Part shown: positions 9,531-19,965 of the stretch, piece by piece
Layout of the letters: each line of letters begins with the position of its first letter
How positions within the stretch are numbered: the first letter of the stretch is position 1
NCBI GenBank assembly: GCA_016708925.1
Contig: JADJET010000022.1
Location: 1 to 64,000 of the forward strand
Direction: 5' to 3'
Source of the DNA: Gammaproteobacteria bacterium
Lineage (GTDB): Bacteria > Pseudomonadota > Gammaproteobacteria > Pseudomonadales > Porticoccaceae
DNA: 64,000 bases
The notes under the pieces: model-generated
Database searches by the model: none
Seen by the model: the letters and a program-made list of their open reading frames with translations, nothing else
Told to the model about the DNA's origin: nothing
Position numbers and translations under genes: made by a program

Positions 9531-9635
9531 TCACGCCAGATTGGACACCACAATGGCGAGGAACACGCCAAATACCAACAGACAAAACGCCGTCACCATC
9601 AGTTTGCCGCTGACATCTTCGTTCAGGGTATTCAT
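9531..9635 (-). CDS. 34-residue single-span membrane peptide
   Basis: A short frame reading MNTLNEDVSGKLMVTAFCLL and continuing with a hydrophobic run to VVSNLA and a TGA stop. GAGGTG lies 6 bp before the ATG, a good ribosome site. Residues 12-32 form one membrane helix, giving a small Nin-Cout peptide. Neither flanking gene overlaps it. Many proteobacterial genomes carry such unannotated mini membrane proteins. I do not recognise a family. Confidence 0.55.
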   Translation of the reverse strand: MNTLNEDVSGKLMVTAFCLLVFGVFLAIVVSNLA

Positions 9636-9705
9636 GGGTCACCTCGCAATTGGGTTTACGAAAACCAGTCTAGGCAGTTCTTCCGGTATTGCCTTGACAG
9701 AAATC

Positions 9706-9736
9706 AACGGCCCGGAATCGTCGATTCCGGGCCGTT
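9706..9736. terminator. 15-bp perfect hairpin upstream of 6S RNA
   Basis: AACGGCCCGGAATCG pairs with CGATTCCGGGCCGTT around one base. On the minus strand it is followed by TTGATTTCTG, a weak U-tract. On the plus strand no T-run follows. It could insulate the 6S RNA promoter from read-through. Confidence 0.5.
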
Positions 9737-9831
9737 GCGATGCGCCATGCGCAAGGCACGAAACCTCCTGCGCGCAGACGCGACCCGCTCTGCATCGATG
9801 AATTGCAGGTGTGCGCAATGCGCCTTGTGTC

Positions 9832-9837
9832 TATAAT
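9832..9837 (+). promoter_or_regulatory. -10 box of the 6S RNA promoter
   Basis: A consensus TATAAT stands 7 bp before the expected 5' end of 6S RNA. No good -35 hexamer stands 16-18 bp upstream, so strength must come from the -10 box or from an activator. Confidence 0.55.
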
Positions 9838-9843
9838 CGACGC

Positions 9844-10013
9844 ACCCTGGGGTGTTCGCCAGTCAAAAACGTCCTTGGCCGATATTGTCACCATGGGTTT
9901 CTCCAATCAGGGCCGTTGTGCATGTCCGCGCGTCGGAAAGCCTGAAGCCCGCCGGAGATTCCCACCTTGAGCCTTCGGTTCAAGGCATCCTTGGCAGCGG
10001 CATTTCGGGGCCC
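9844..10013 (+). ncRNA. ssrS: 6S RNA
   Basis: 6S RNA binds sigma70-RNA polymerase in stationary phase by imitating an open promoter. Its typical landmarks are all present in order: CTGGGGTGTTCGCCAG at the 5' end, GGCCGATATT, CATGTCCG, CGTCGGAAAGCCT, the loop strand CACCTTGAGCCTTCGGTTCAAGG-type hairpin (within 9963-9985), and GCGGCATTTCGGGG at the 3' end. The ends pair: CCCTGGGGTGTT (9845-9856) with GGCATTTCGGGG (9999-10010). The gene lies directly upstream of the 5-formyl-THF cyclo-ligase gene, its usual neighbour in gammaproteobacteria. Length about 167-170 nt, slightly short. Confidence 0.88.
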
Positions 10014-10044
10014 ATCAACGACCATTCCGGAACACCGGTGCCCG

Positions 10045-10687
10045 ATGAGCCATCCCGCAGGCGCTTCCGGCAACCCGAGCAGTTCCGCATTGCCCGACCA
10101 GGAAGCAAACCAGACACTGCGCACCGCGCTGCGCCGTGCACGCCGCGCGCTCGACCCGCGCCAACAGGCGCAGGCCAGCGCCAGTCTGTGCCGGGTTATC
10201 GCCAGCCTGCCCGCCTTTCGACGCGCGCACCGCATCGCGTTTTATCTCGCGCATGGCGGTGAAATCGATCCCCGGCCGCTTGTTGAACTGGCTACCGCCT
10301 TGGGCAAAATCTGCTATCTGCCCGTGCTGCATCCGCTCGGCCACAACCGGCTGTACTTTGTGCGTCACAGTGCAGGCGAGCCGCTGATCCCGAATCGCTT
10401 CGGTATTCCGGAACCGTACCTGCGCAACCCGGTACCGATCTGGAGTCTGGATGTGATTTTCATGCCACTGGTCGCCTTCGACGCCGCCGGCAACCGCCTC
10501 GGCCAGGGCGCGGGCTTCTACGACCGCAGTCTCGCCACCATGCGGCGGCGGACGGGAAGACACCCGCTGCTCATCGGACTCGCCCACGCTTTTCAGCAGG
10601 CGCCGCACTTGCATCCGGCACCCTGGGACGTGCCCCTGCACGGCGTCGCCACCGAACATGCTTTTCACCCTGCCGCAGGTCACCGCC

Positions 10688-10695
<8 letters not shown>
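10045..10695 (+). CDS. ygfA: 5-formyltetrahydrofolate cyclo-ligase
   Basis: Converts 5-formyl-THF to 5,10-methenyl-THF using ATP. Conserved features in the 216-residue protein are the Arg-rich start (RTALRRARRALDP), FYLAHGGEIDPRPL, PLVAFDAAGNRLGQGAGFYDR (the GxGxGFYDR substrate loop) and DVPLHGVATE near the end. The start at ATG 10045 is chosen because everything upstream belongs to 6S RNA; an in-frame extension upstream is not protein-like. It is often co-transcribed with 6S RNA. Its last codons overlap the start of pyk (ATGCGTAA). Confidence 0.9.
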
Positions 10696-12109
<1,414 letters not shown>

Positions 12110-12306
12110 TCGAGCGGATCGAATTCAGACGCCTGGGGCTTGTGGGTCTGTCAATCCAACTGCGTAACTTCCTGATCATGGCGCCGTCAGAAGCAACGCC
12201 TGATTTACCCTATTCCGCTCTCTTCATCCACGCTTCAGCTATGACGCTCGTACCACTCCGCAATCGTCCCTGACAAGCTATCGCTCCCGCTTCGGCTCAG
12301 AAGCTT

Positions 12307-13818
12307 TCAGCTCAGGAAAAACCGATAGGCATCGTTGCCGGTCTCTTCGTAATAGCGATAGTGCAGCGCATCGAGAAACTGCGGCACTTCGCCGCGCGCC
12401 GCTGCCGGCACCTGCATGCCCACCAGCACACGGCCATAGGCGGCGCCATGGTTGCGGTAGTGGAACATGGAGATGTTCCAGCGCCCGCCCAGCTTGTCGA
12501 GAAAGTTGGCGAGCGCCCCGGGGCGTTCGGGGAATTCGAACAGATAGACCACCTCGTCGTCGATCCCGGGTGCGCGACCGCCGACCATGTGACGGATGTG
12601 CAGCTTGGCCATTTCGTTGTCGGTCATGTCCACCACGGCGTAGCCGCGTCCGCGCAAATCCTCCAGCAGCGCGAGACGGTCGGCGTCGGAGGCCACCGCG
12701 ATGCCGACAAAGATGTGCGCCTCGCCGGCGTCGGCATAGCGGTAGTTGAACTCGGTGACGCTGCGCCGGCTGAGTGCATGGCAGAAGCGGCGAAAGCTGC
12801 CGCGCTGTTCGGGAATGGTGACGGCGAGCACCGCCTCGCGCCGCTCGCCGCTCTCGGTGCGTTCGGCGATGTAGCGCAAGCGGTCGAAATTGATGTTGGC
12901 GCCGCTGTCGATGGCGAGCAGCGCCTGATCGCGGTGACCGCCGCGCGCGACGTATTTCTTGAGGCCCGCCACCGCCAGTGCGCCGGCGGGCTCGGCGATG
13001 GAGCGGGTGTCGTCGTAGATGTCCTTGATGGCGGCGCAGATCTCGTCCACCGACACCGTGATGACGCCGTCGATGCGATTTTTCAGCAGCCGGAAAGTCT
13101 CCGCGCCGATCTGGGCGACGGCGGTGCCATCGGCGAACAAGCCCACTTCGTTCAGCCGCACCCGGCGGCCGGCGGCCATGGCGGCGGCCAGGCAGGCAGA
13201 GTCTTCCGCCTCCACGGCAAAAATCTTGATCTCGGGCCGCACATATTTGATGTAGGTGGCGATGCCCGCGCACAGGCCGCCGCCGCCCACCGGCACGAAC
13301 AGTGCGTCCAGCGGCCCCGGATGCTGGCGCAGGATTTCCACCCCCACGGTGCCCTGCCCGGCAATCACATCAGGATCATCGAAGGGATGGACATAGACCA
13401 TGCCGCGCTCGGCCACCAACTTGTGGGCGTGCTCGGACGCTTCATCGTAGGTGTCGCCGTGCATCACCACGCGCGCGCCGCGACTGCGCACCGCATCGAC
13501 CTTGATCTGGGGCGTGGTGCGCGGCATCACGATAGTGGCCTTGATTCCCATTTTATGGGCTGCCAGTGCCAGCCCCTGGGCATGGTTGCCGGCGGAGGCC
13601 GCCACCACACCGGCGGTGCATTCGGCCTCGGACAGTTGCAGCAGCTTGTTGTAGGCGCCGCGCAGCTTGAACGAGAACACCGGTTGCAAATCCTCACGCT
13701 TGAGCAGCACTCGGTTGCCGAGGCGCGCGGAGAGGATCGGGGCGTCGTCGATCGGCGTCTCCTCGACCAGATCGTAGATGCGCGCATCCAGGATGCGTTT
13801 CAGATAATCCTTCGGCAT
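12307..13818 (-). CDS. ilvA: Threonine ammonia-lyase (threonine dehydratase), biosynthetic
   Basis: PLP enzyme that makes 2-oxobutanoate from threonine for isoleucine synthesis. 503 residues from MPKDYLKRILDARIYD. PLP-lysine motif near residue 55 is SFKLRGAYNK; the phosphate-binding glycine loop reads VPVGGGGLCAG near residue 185. Two ACT-like regulatory domains fill the last ~170 residues, as in E. coli IlvA (514 residues), so it is probably inhibited by isoleucine. Start at 13818 is chosen over the upstream Met at 13869 because the family starts here. Convergent with pyk. Confidence 0.93.
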   Translation of the reverse strand: MPKDYLKRILDARIYDLVEETPIDDAPILSARLGNRVLLKREDLQPVFSFKLRGAYNKLLQLSEAECTAGVVAASAGNHAQGLALAAHKMGIKATIVMPRTTPQIKVDAVRSRGARVVMHGDTYDEASEHAHKLVAERGMVYVHPFDDPDVIAGQGTVGVEILRQHPGPLDALFVPVGGGGLCAGIATYIKYVRPEIKIFAVEAEDSACLAAAMAAGRRVRLNEVGLFADGTAVAQIGAETFRLLKNRIDGVITVSVDEICAAIKDIYDDTRSIAEPAGALAVAGLKKYVARGGHRDQALLAIDSGANINFDRLRYIAERTESGERREAVLAVTIPEQRGSFRRFCHALSRRSVTEFNYRYADAGEAHIFVGIAVASDADRLALLEDLRGRGYAVVDMTDNEMAKLHIRHMVGGRAPGIDDEVVYLFEFPERPGALANFLDKLGGRWNISMFHYRNHGAAYGRVLVGMQVPAAARGEVPQFLDALHYRYYEETGNDAYRFFLS

Positions 13819-13908
13819 GGCACTCTCACTCACGGCGAGGCGCCATGTTAACTCAAGGGCCGCGCGCACCCGCCGCCGGCGCGGCGCGCAGAACGCTTCG
13901 GCAGGCCG

Positions 13909-15003
13909 TTACGGTCGGTGGGGCCGCGCCAGATACTCATGGGACTGCATTTCCAGCAGCCGGCTGCGGGTGCGCTCGAATTCGAACGCGAGGCGCGTGC
14001 CGGTGTAGAGCTCGGCCAGCGGGACGGCGGCGGCCAGCGCGAGTTTGACGTTGCGGTCGTAAAACTCATCCACCAGGCTGATGAAACGACGCGCCTGATC
14101 GTCCTGTGCGCCGCTCAACGCCGGCATCGCACCGATCAGCACGGCGTGAAACTCGCGCGCCAGCTCGATGTAATCGTTCTGGCTGCGGGGGCCGTCGCAG
14201 AGGGCCGCGAAGTCGAACCAGGCGACATCCTCGGCCACATAGCGGGCGATGATCTCGCGCCCCTCCACTTCCAACAGCACGCCCTTGCGCACTTCGTCCA
14301 GTGCCGGCGCGAGACTGCGGAATACTGCCATCAGATGCGCGTCTGCCGCCGGTCCCAGCGGACAGTAATAGAGTCCCGCCTGGGTGAGGGTGCGCAGCCG
14401 ATAGTCGACACCGCCATCGACATTGAGCACTTCGCAGTGGCGCTTGACGAGGGCGATGGCGGGCAAAAAGCGCGCGCGCTGGAGTCCGTTTTCATACAGC
14501 CGGTCGGGCTCGATATTGGAAGTCGCGATCAGCGTGACGCCGCACGCGAACAGCTCTTCCAGCAAGGTGCCTAGAATCATGGCGTCGGCAATATCGGACA
14601 CGAAGAATTCGTCGAAGCACAGCACCCGGGCGTCGTGGGCAATGCCCCGCGCCACCAGGCGCAGCGGGTCTTTGCTGCCCTTGAAGCGCTTCAGGTCGCG
14701 GTGCACGCGCAACATGAAGCGGTGAAAATGCATGCGCAATTTATTCTGAAACGGCAGGCTCTCGAAAAAACTGTCCATCAGATAGGTCTTGCCGCGCCCG
14801 ACCCCGCCCCAGAAGTAGAGCCCGTTCACCGGCGCGCCCCGGCGATTGCGCAGCAGCCGATCGAACAAGCCGACGGGCTGGCGACGGGCCGCCAGCAGCC
14901 GGTCATGGACTTCCTGGAGTTTCGCCACGGCGAATTCCTGCGCGGCATCCGGCTGGAAACCGTCGCGCTGGAGATCCTGTAAATAGCGTTGCTTGGGCGT
15001 CAT
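13909..15003 (-). CDS. zapE: Cell division protein ZapE (AFG1-like ATPase)
   Basis: 364 residues. Walker A GGVGRGKTYLMD near 66-77, Walker B LCFDEFFVSDIADA near 134-147, and a sensor region LIATSNIEPDRLYENGLQR. ZapE is an ATPase that binds FtsZ at the constriction site in gammaproteobacteria; the mitochondrial relative is AFG1/LACE1. Start ATG at 15003. It lies next to ilvA here without obvious functional link. Confidence 0.92.
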   Translation of the reverse strand: MTPKQRYLQDLQRDGFQPDAAQEFAVAKLQEVHDRLLAARRQPVGLFDRLLRNRRGAPVNGLYFWGGVGRGKTYLMDSFFESLPFQNKLRMHFHRFMLRVHRDLKRFKGSKDPLRLVARGIAHDARVLCFDEFFVSDIADAMILGTLLEELFACGVTLIATSNIEPDRLYENGLQRARFLPAIALVKRHCEVLNVDGGVDYRLRTLTQAGLYYCPLGPAADAHLMAVFRSLAPALDEVRKGVLLEVEGREIIARYVAEDVAWFDFAALCDGPRSQNDYIELAREFHAVLIGAMPALSGAQDDQARRFISLVDEFYDRNVKLALAAAVPLAELYTGTRLAFEFERTRSRLLEMQSHEYLARPHRP

Positions 15004-15066
15004 GACGCTCCGGGAAGACTTACTGGAATTAAAGGCGCGCCACTGTAGCCAGCCTGCCGCGACGCT

Positions 15067-15726
15067 TCAAGACGCGCTTGCCGCCAGCACCGCACTGACC
15101 GCCGCGCCCAGCTCACGTTCGAGCGCCACCAGCTGGCCGTGGAAAAAATGGCTCGCCTCCGGCAGCACGATGACGTCCGTTACCCGGGGCCGCTGGCGAG
15201 CCCAGGCGGCCACTGCGTCCACCGCGACGATATCGTCGGCACCACCCAGAACGATCGAGGTGGGACAGGCAAAATCGCCTTGCGGCGCATAGGGATACCG
15301 GTCCACCGGCGGCGCCACCAGCGCCAGATGCCGGGCCGCGACATTCTCGCCGACGGCCGCGGCAATCGCCGAACCGAAGGAATAGCCCCCCAGCAGCAGT
15401 GCGGACTCGGGTGCCCGGGCCTGCGCCCAGCGCACCACCGCGAGCATGTCCTCGACTTCCCCGCGCCCCTGGTCGTGGCTGCCGGCGCTGCCGCCCACGC
15501 CGCGAAAATTGAACCGCACCGCCGCCACGCCCAGGCGCCGGTACATGCGGGCCAGTGTGGTGACCACCTTGTTGTCCATGGCGCCGCCGTAGAGCGGGTG
15601 CGGGTGGGCGATGACGGCGACCAGCGGCTGCGGCCACCGCTCGCGCCCGGACTCCGCGTTTTCCCAACAGGTCTCGATGATCCCCGCCGGACCCGGCAGT
15701 TGATGTCGCTCGTCGCGCTGCGCCAT
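15067..15726 (-). CDS. Alpha/beta hydrolase (serine hydrolase, dienelactone-hydrolase-like)
   Basis: 219 residues from ATG 15726 (MAQRDERHQ). Sequence landmarks: AHPHPLYGGAMDNKVV (oxyanion strand), FNFRGVGGSAG, nucleophile elbow GGYSFGSA with the catalytic Ser, GGADDIV for the acid and EASHFFHG for the catalytic His. This pattern is common in a gammaproteobacterial family of small cytosolic hydrolases of unknown substrate. Upstream in-frame Met codons up to 16152 overlap the divergent zapG gene and are unlikely starts. Confidence 0.85.
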   Translation of the reverse strand: MAQRDERHQLPGPAGIIETCWENAESGRERWPQPLVAVIAHPHPLYGGAMDNKVVTTLARMYRRLGVAAVRFNFRGVGGSAGSHDQGRGEVEDMLAVVRWAQARAPESALLLGGYSFGSAIAAAVGENVAARHLALVAPPVDRYPYAPQGDFACPTSIVLGGADDIVAVDAVAAWARQRPRVTDVIVLPEASHFFHGQLVALERELGAAVSAVLAASAS

Positions 15727-15894
15727 GCTGTAACCCTCAGTTGTACCGGCATATAGTGATCGTCGCACCAGCGATTGGCGGTCTGGTAGCGAGCGCCATT
15801 CAGCCCCCGTCATCACGCCGACATCGACGCACCCCGGTGCAGTCGCTAGACTTTGAGTCTCGGTAACGACGCGCCGACAGTCCCCGGAGGCTCC

Positions 15895-16368
15895 ATGACT
15901 ACCAACGCCATTCTCATCACCGTGGCCGGCTTTCTCGCCGGCCTGCTGGCGGGCGTGGCCCTGGGCCGGAATCTCGCCCGGCGCGCAGGCCGCCGTGATC
16001 GGCTGACGGACCAGTTGCGCGCCCGCGAGGAAAAACTGCAAATCTACGAACGCCAGGTCGAGGAGCATTTCAGTCGCGCCGCCGCGCTGGCCGACGAACT
16101 GGGGCGTGCGTGGCAGGATCTGCAACACCACCTGGCCGGCGGCGCCGATCAATTGGCGAGTACCGAACTGGCGCGACGCTTCGCCGCCCCGGGCACTGCG
16201 CGCTCATCGGGCGCCGATGCGCAGCCACCACGGGATTACGCGCCGAGCCAGAACCTGTTGCGCGGCAATCCCAGGGCCGCTGCGGAGCAACAGGGCAAGG
16301 CCTACACCGGGACCATCGCGCCCCTGCACAGGGCCAGTGACGACGACCCCACGCTGAAGGTCGGTTGA
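15895..16368 (+). CDS. zapG: ZapG/YhcB (DUF1043) inner-membrane protein
   Basis: 157 residues: a Gly-rich membrane helix at 5-24 (AGFLAGLLAGVALGR) followed by an Arg/Glu-rich coiled coil (about 35-75) and a disordered tail. This is the layout of YhcB/ZapG, an envelope protein linked to cell-wall synthesis and division. Start ATG at 15895 after CCGGAGG. It usually neighbours degS/degQ genes, and here a DegS-type protease lies 1.4 kb downstream with sat in between on the other strand. Confidence 0.85.
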   Translation: MTTNAILITVAGFLAGLLAGVALGRNLARRAGRRDRLTDQLRAREEKLQIYERQVEEHFSRAAALADELGRAWQDLQHHLAGGADQLASTELARRFAAPGTARSSGADAQPPRDYAPSQNLLRGNPRAAAEQQGKAYTGTIAPLHRASDDDPTLKVG

Positions 16369-16430
16369 AGCCGGTTTGAATATTCGTTGACACTGCTTCG
16401 GCCCGGCGTAGGACCGACCGGCGGGCCTCA

Positions 16431-17648
16431 TCAGCGGGCAGAGTGCCCCTTCAGTTCCACCTCCACCCGATCTTCCGCTTCGAGCGCGGCGTAATAGCGC
16501 CGCAGTACCTCGAGCACTTCGGGGCGCGAAAACTGCGGATCCACCTCGCCGCCCTCCGACAGCGCCTTGCGCAACTTGGTGCCAGACACCAGCACACGCT
16601 GCGCCGCGTCGTGGGGGCAGGTGCGCTCGGACGCCATGGTGCCGCAGGCATGGCACCAGAACGTCCAGTCGATCTTGAGCGGCTTGGTCAGCAGCGCATC
16701 CGCGGGAATCTCGTCGAAGATGTGGTGGGCATCGAAGGGCCCGTAGTAATCGCCAACACCGGCGTGGTCACGCCCGACGATCAGATGCGAGCAGCCGTAG
16801 TTCTGCCGGAACAGCGCATGCAGCAGCGCCTCGCGCGGACCGGCATAGCGCATGTCGAGGGGATAGCCGGACTGCACCACGGTATTGGCGACGAAATACT
16901 TGTCGAGCAGCACCCCGATGGCCTCCTGGCGCACTTCGGCGGGAATATCGCCGGGCTTGAGTTTCCCGAGCAGCGAATGCACCAGCACGCCATCGCAGAT
17001 CTCGATGGCGATCTTGGCCAGGTATTCGTGGGAACGGTGCATGGGGTTGCGGGTCTGGAATGCAGCGACCGTTGACCAGCCCTTGCCGTCAAACAGCGCG
17101 CGCGTCTCGGCGGGCGTCATGTAGATATCCGGATACTTGCCCGGAAATTCGCCCTGCGAGAACACCTGTACCGGACCGGCCAGATTGATGTCGCCCTGCT
17201 CCAGCACCAGTTTCACGCCCGGATGGGCGGGATCGGTGGTACGGAATACCTGGCGGCATTCGTGCGCCTTGTCGATGCGGTATTTTTCGGTCACGCGCAG
17301 GGTGCCCATCAGCTCGCCGCTTTCGCCGTCCACCAAGGCGACTTCGCCGCCAATGGCAAGGCCATCCGCAGTGCCGACGTCCGTGGACAGCGTGATCGGG
17401 ATGGGCCAGAACAGGCCGTTGGCGAGCCGCATGTCGTCGCAGGCGCCGCGCCAGTCGGCCTCGCCCATGAAGCCATCGAGCGGCGTGAAACCGCCGATGC
17501 CCAACATGATCAGATCGCCCACCTCGCGGGATGCCAGGCGCACCTGGGGCAATCCGGCTGCGCGCGCGCGCGCCTCCACCAGCGCGTTGCCTTCGAGCAA
17601 CAGGATCTTGAGCGCATCGGCGCCATGCGGTTTTACCAGTCCGGTCAT
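16431..17648 (-). CDS. sat: Sulfate adenylyltransferase (ATP sulfurylase, monomeric Sat type)
   Basis: Forms APS from ATP and sulfate. 405 residues with GFTPLDGFM, the ATP-site RNPMHRSHEY (family pattern QxRNPxHxxH), and HLIVGRDHAGVGDYYGPFDAH. Near the end is the Cys/His cluster FWCHACGTMASERTCPHD seen in bacterial Sat enzymes. This homo-oligomeric type differs from assimilatory CysDN. It can serve sulfate activation, or run in reverse in sulfur oxidisers; no apr or dsr genes are nearby, so assimilation is the simpler reading. The sulfotransferase remnant at 7.3 kb once also needed activated sulfate. Confidence 0.92.
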   Translation of the reverse strand: MTGLVKPHGADALKILLLEGNALVEARARAAGLPQVRLASREVGDLIMLGIGGFTPLDGFMGEADWRGACDDMRLANGLFWPIPITLSTDVGTADGLAIGGEVALVDGESGELMGTLRVTEKYRIDKAHECRQVFRTTDPAHPGVKLVLEQGDINLAGPVQVFSQGEFPGKYPDIYMTPAETRALFDGKGWSTVAAFQTRNPMHRSHEYLAKIAIEICDGVLVHSLLGKLKPGDIPAEVRQEAIGVLLDKYFVANTVVQSGYPLDMRYAGPREALLHALFRQNYGCSHLIVGRDHAGVGDYYGPFDAHHIFDEIPADALLTKPLKIDWTFWCHACGTMASERTCPHDAAQRVLVSGTKLRKALSEGGEVDPQFSRPEVLEVLRRYYAALEAEDRVEVELKGHSAR

Positions 17649-17767
17649 GCGGGTACTCCAGGTTTCGGGCGCGATTCGCGCCGAGAAAAAACCAACGCCC
17701 CCGGCGACCGCGGGGGCACCATGACATAATACCGCCCCCGCACGGGCAGGAAAACGAGTCGCAGCCG

Positions 17768-18967
17768 ATGCGTTTGGTGAGGTTTCTGGCGTGGCCGATA
17801 CTCGCGGGGCTGGCGATTGCGGCCGTCGTACTGTGGCGCGAGTTTCGCCCGCTCAGCCCGGAGCCTCAGCCGCTGTCCAGACCCGAGATACTCGGCGGAC
17901 CTGCGACTGTGCAACCGTTCACGGAGGAGCGGGTGTCCTACGCCTCCGCGGTGCAGCGCGCCGCGCCTTCGGTCGTGAATATCTACACCCGCAAGCTGAC
18001 GCCGCAACAACAGTCGCCGCTGCGCAACGATCCGGTTTTTCGCCGCTATTTCAGCCAGAGCAACCGCCCGCAGCAACAGCGCATGGAAAGTTCGCTGGGT
18101 TCCGGGGTGATCGTGAGCAGCGAGGGTTACATTCTCACCAATCACCATGTGGTCGCGAATGCCGACGAAATCATCGTGCTGCTGGCCGACGGCCGCGAGG
18201 CCGAAGCGGCCGTGGCGGGCTCGGACCCGGAGACCGATCTCGCCGTGCTGCGCATCGCCCTCAAGGATCTGTCGCCGATGCCCATCGGCAGCTCGTCGCA
18301 GGCCCGCGTCGGCGATGTGGTGCTGGCCATCGGCAATCCGTTCGGCCTGGGTCAGTCGGTGTCCCAGGGCATCGTCAGCGCCACCGGCCGCGGCCTGGGC
18401 CTGAACACCTTTGAAAACTTCCTGCAGACCGACGCGGCGATCAACCGTGGCAACTCCGGCGGCGCCCTGATCGACGCCTACGGCAACCTGATCGGCATCA
18501 ACACCGCGATGCTCGACGAGACCTCGTCCCAGGGCATCAGCTTTGCGATTCCGGTCAAGACCGCGATCAAGGTACTGGAGGACATCGTCCGCGAAGGTCA
18601 TGTGGTGCGCGGCTGGCTCGGCGTCCAGGTTCAGCAGCTGGTGGCTACCGCGCCCCAGGAGGGCGGCGTTGCACCACCCGCCGCGCTGATCATTGTCGAG
18701 GTGCAACCGGGCAGCCCGGCCGCCACCAGCGGTCTGCGCAGCGGCGACATCGTCACCCATATCAATGGCGATCCCGTGCTCGACGGGGTTCACAGCACGA
18801 ACCTGATTGCGGACCTCAAACCCGGCGACTCGGTAAATCTGCGGGTTTTGCGCGAGCAACAGGCACTGACCATCAGCGCCATCGTCGGCGTCCGCCCGGC
18901 GGTCAGCGCAGCAGAGATTCGAGCGCCGCGATCAGGCGCGCGTTCTGGGCCTCCGTCCCCACCGTGA
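17768..18967 (+). CDS. degS: DegS/AlgW-type membrane-anchored serine protease
   Basis: 399 residues: N-terminal membrane anchor (about 4-23), trypsin-like domain, then one PDZ domain. Catalytic triad motifs: LTNHHVVANADE (His), DPETDLAVLRI (Asp), INRGNSGGALID (Ser). With one PDZ and an uncleaved anchor it fits DegS/AlgW, which cuts the anti-sigma factor RseA to start the sigmaE envelope-stress response. Its 3' end overlaps the convergent hisC by 65 bp, and the last ~20 residues are not family-like, so a small 3' sequence error is possible. Confidence 0.9.
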   Translation: MRLVRFLAWPILAGLAIAAVVLWREFRPLSPEPQPLSRPEILGGPATVQPFTEERVSYASAVQRAAPSVVNIYTRKLTPQQQSPLRNDPVFRRYFSQSNRPQQQRMESSLGSGVIVSSEGYILTNHHVVANADEIIVLLADGREAEAAVAGSDPETDLAVLRIALKDLSPMPIGSSSQARVGDVVLAIGNPFGLGQSVSQGIVSATGRGLGLNTFENFLQTDAAINRGNSGGALIDAYGNLIGINTAMLDETSSQGISFAIPVKTAIKVLEDIVREGHVVRGWLGVQVQQLVATAPQEGGVAPPAALIIVEVQPGSPAATSGLRSGDIVTHINGDPVLDGVHSTNLIADLKPGDSVNLRVLREQQALTISAIVGVRPAVSAAEIRAPRSGARSGPPSPP

Positions 18968-19965
18968 TCCGCAGAAAGCGGTCGATGCGGGGATGCTTGA
19001 AATGGCGCACCAGCACACCGTCCCGCCGCAGCGCCTCGAACAGCTCGGCGCCCGCCCGTTCCCGGTGCCGGGCGAACAGGAAATTGGCAGCCGACGGCAA
19101 TACCTCGAACCCCAATCGCACCAGTGCGGCCACCAGCGCCTCGCGACTCGCCATCACCTCGTTGCGCCGGGCCTGAAAATAGGCGTCATCGGCGAAGGCG
19201 GCGATGCCGCCGGCAATGGCGAGCCGGTCCAGCGGATAGGAATTGAAACTGTTCTTGACCGTGTCCAGCGCGGCGATCAGCCCGGCGTCGCCCACCGCAA
19301 AGCCCAGGCGCAGACCGGCCAGCGCGCGCGATTTTGACAGCGTCTGCACCACCAGCAGATTGGGATATTGGCGCACCAGCGGGATGGCGGATTGCGCGCC
19401 GAAGTCCACATAGGCTTCGTCGATCACCACCACGGAAGCGGGATTGCCGGCCAGCAGCGTTTCAATCGCTGCGAGCGGCAAGTGCAGAGCCCGTCGGCGC
19501 ATTGGGATTGGCGAGCACGATGCCGCCGTTGGCGCCCTGATAGTCGGCCACTTCGACGCAGTAAGCGGAGGTCAGGGGTACTTCGCGCCAGGGAATACCG
19601 TACAGCCGGCAATACACCGGATAAAAACTGTAGGTGATGTCGGGAAACAGCACCGGCCGGCCGTGATTGAGCAGCGCGTAGAACACATGGGCGAGCACTT
19701 CGTCGGAACCGTTGCCGACAAACACCTGGCCGGTCTCGATGCCGTGGTAGGCGGCGATGGCCGCCTTGAACTCGTCGGCTTCCGGCGGCGGATAGAGACG
19801 CAAACTTTCGTCCGCCGCCGCCCGCACCGCGGCCAGCACCCGGGGCGAGGGCGAATAGGGGTTTTCGTTGGTGTTGAGCTTGACGAGATCGCGCCGGCGC
19901 GGCTGTTCGCCCGGAACATAAGGCTCCAGGTCGCGGATGCACGGACTCCAGTAGGGATTGCTCAT
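18903..19965 (-). CDS. hisC: Histidinol-phosphate aminotransferase, one apparent frameshift
   Basis: PLP enzyme of histidine synthesis. Start ATG at 19965 (MSNPYWSPCIRDLEPY) overlaps the hisD stop as TGATG. First frame runs to NPNAPTG near 19490, the second resumes at LPLAAIETLLAGNP. One extra base near 19483 separates them; removing it gives 353 residues, normal for HisC. Motifs: KLNTNENPY, VGNGSDEVLA, VVVIDEAYVDFG, and SKSRALAGLRLG with the PLP lysine. Last gene of hisG-hisD-hisC. Confidence 0.9.

Noticed and set aside
16431..17648. Sulfur-oxidation lifestyle from the sat gene
   Set aside because: No apr, dsr or sox genes are in the window. Sat alone can serve assimilation.
18903..18967. 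Real 65-bp coding overlap of degS and hisC
   Set aside because: The last ~20 degS residues are unlike the family, so the overlap may come from a lost stop or sequence error. It is noted in the gene entry but not treated as biology.
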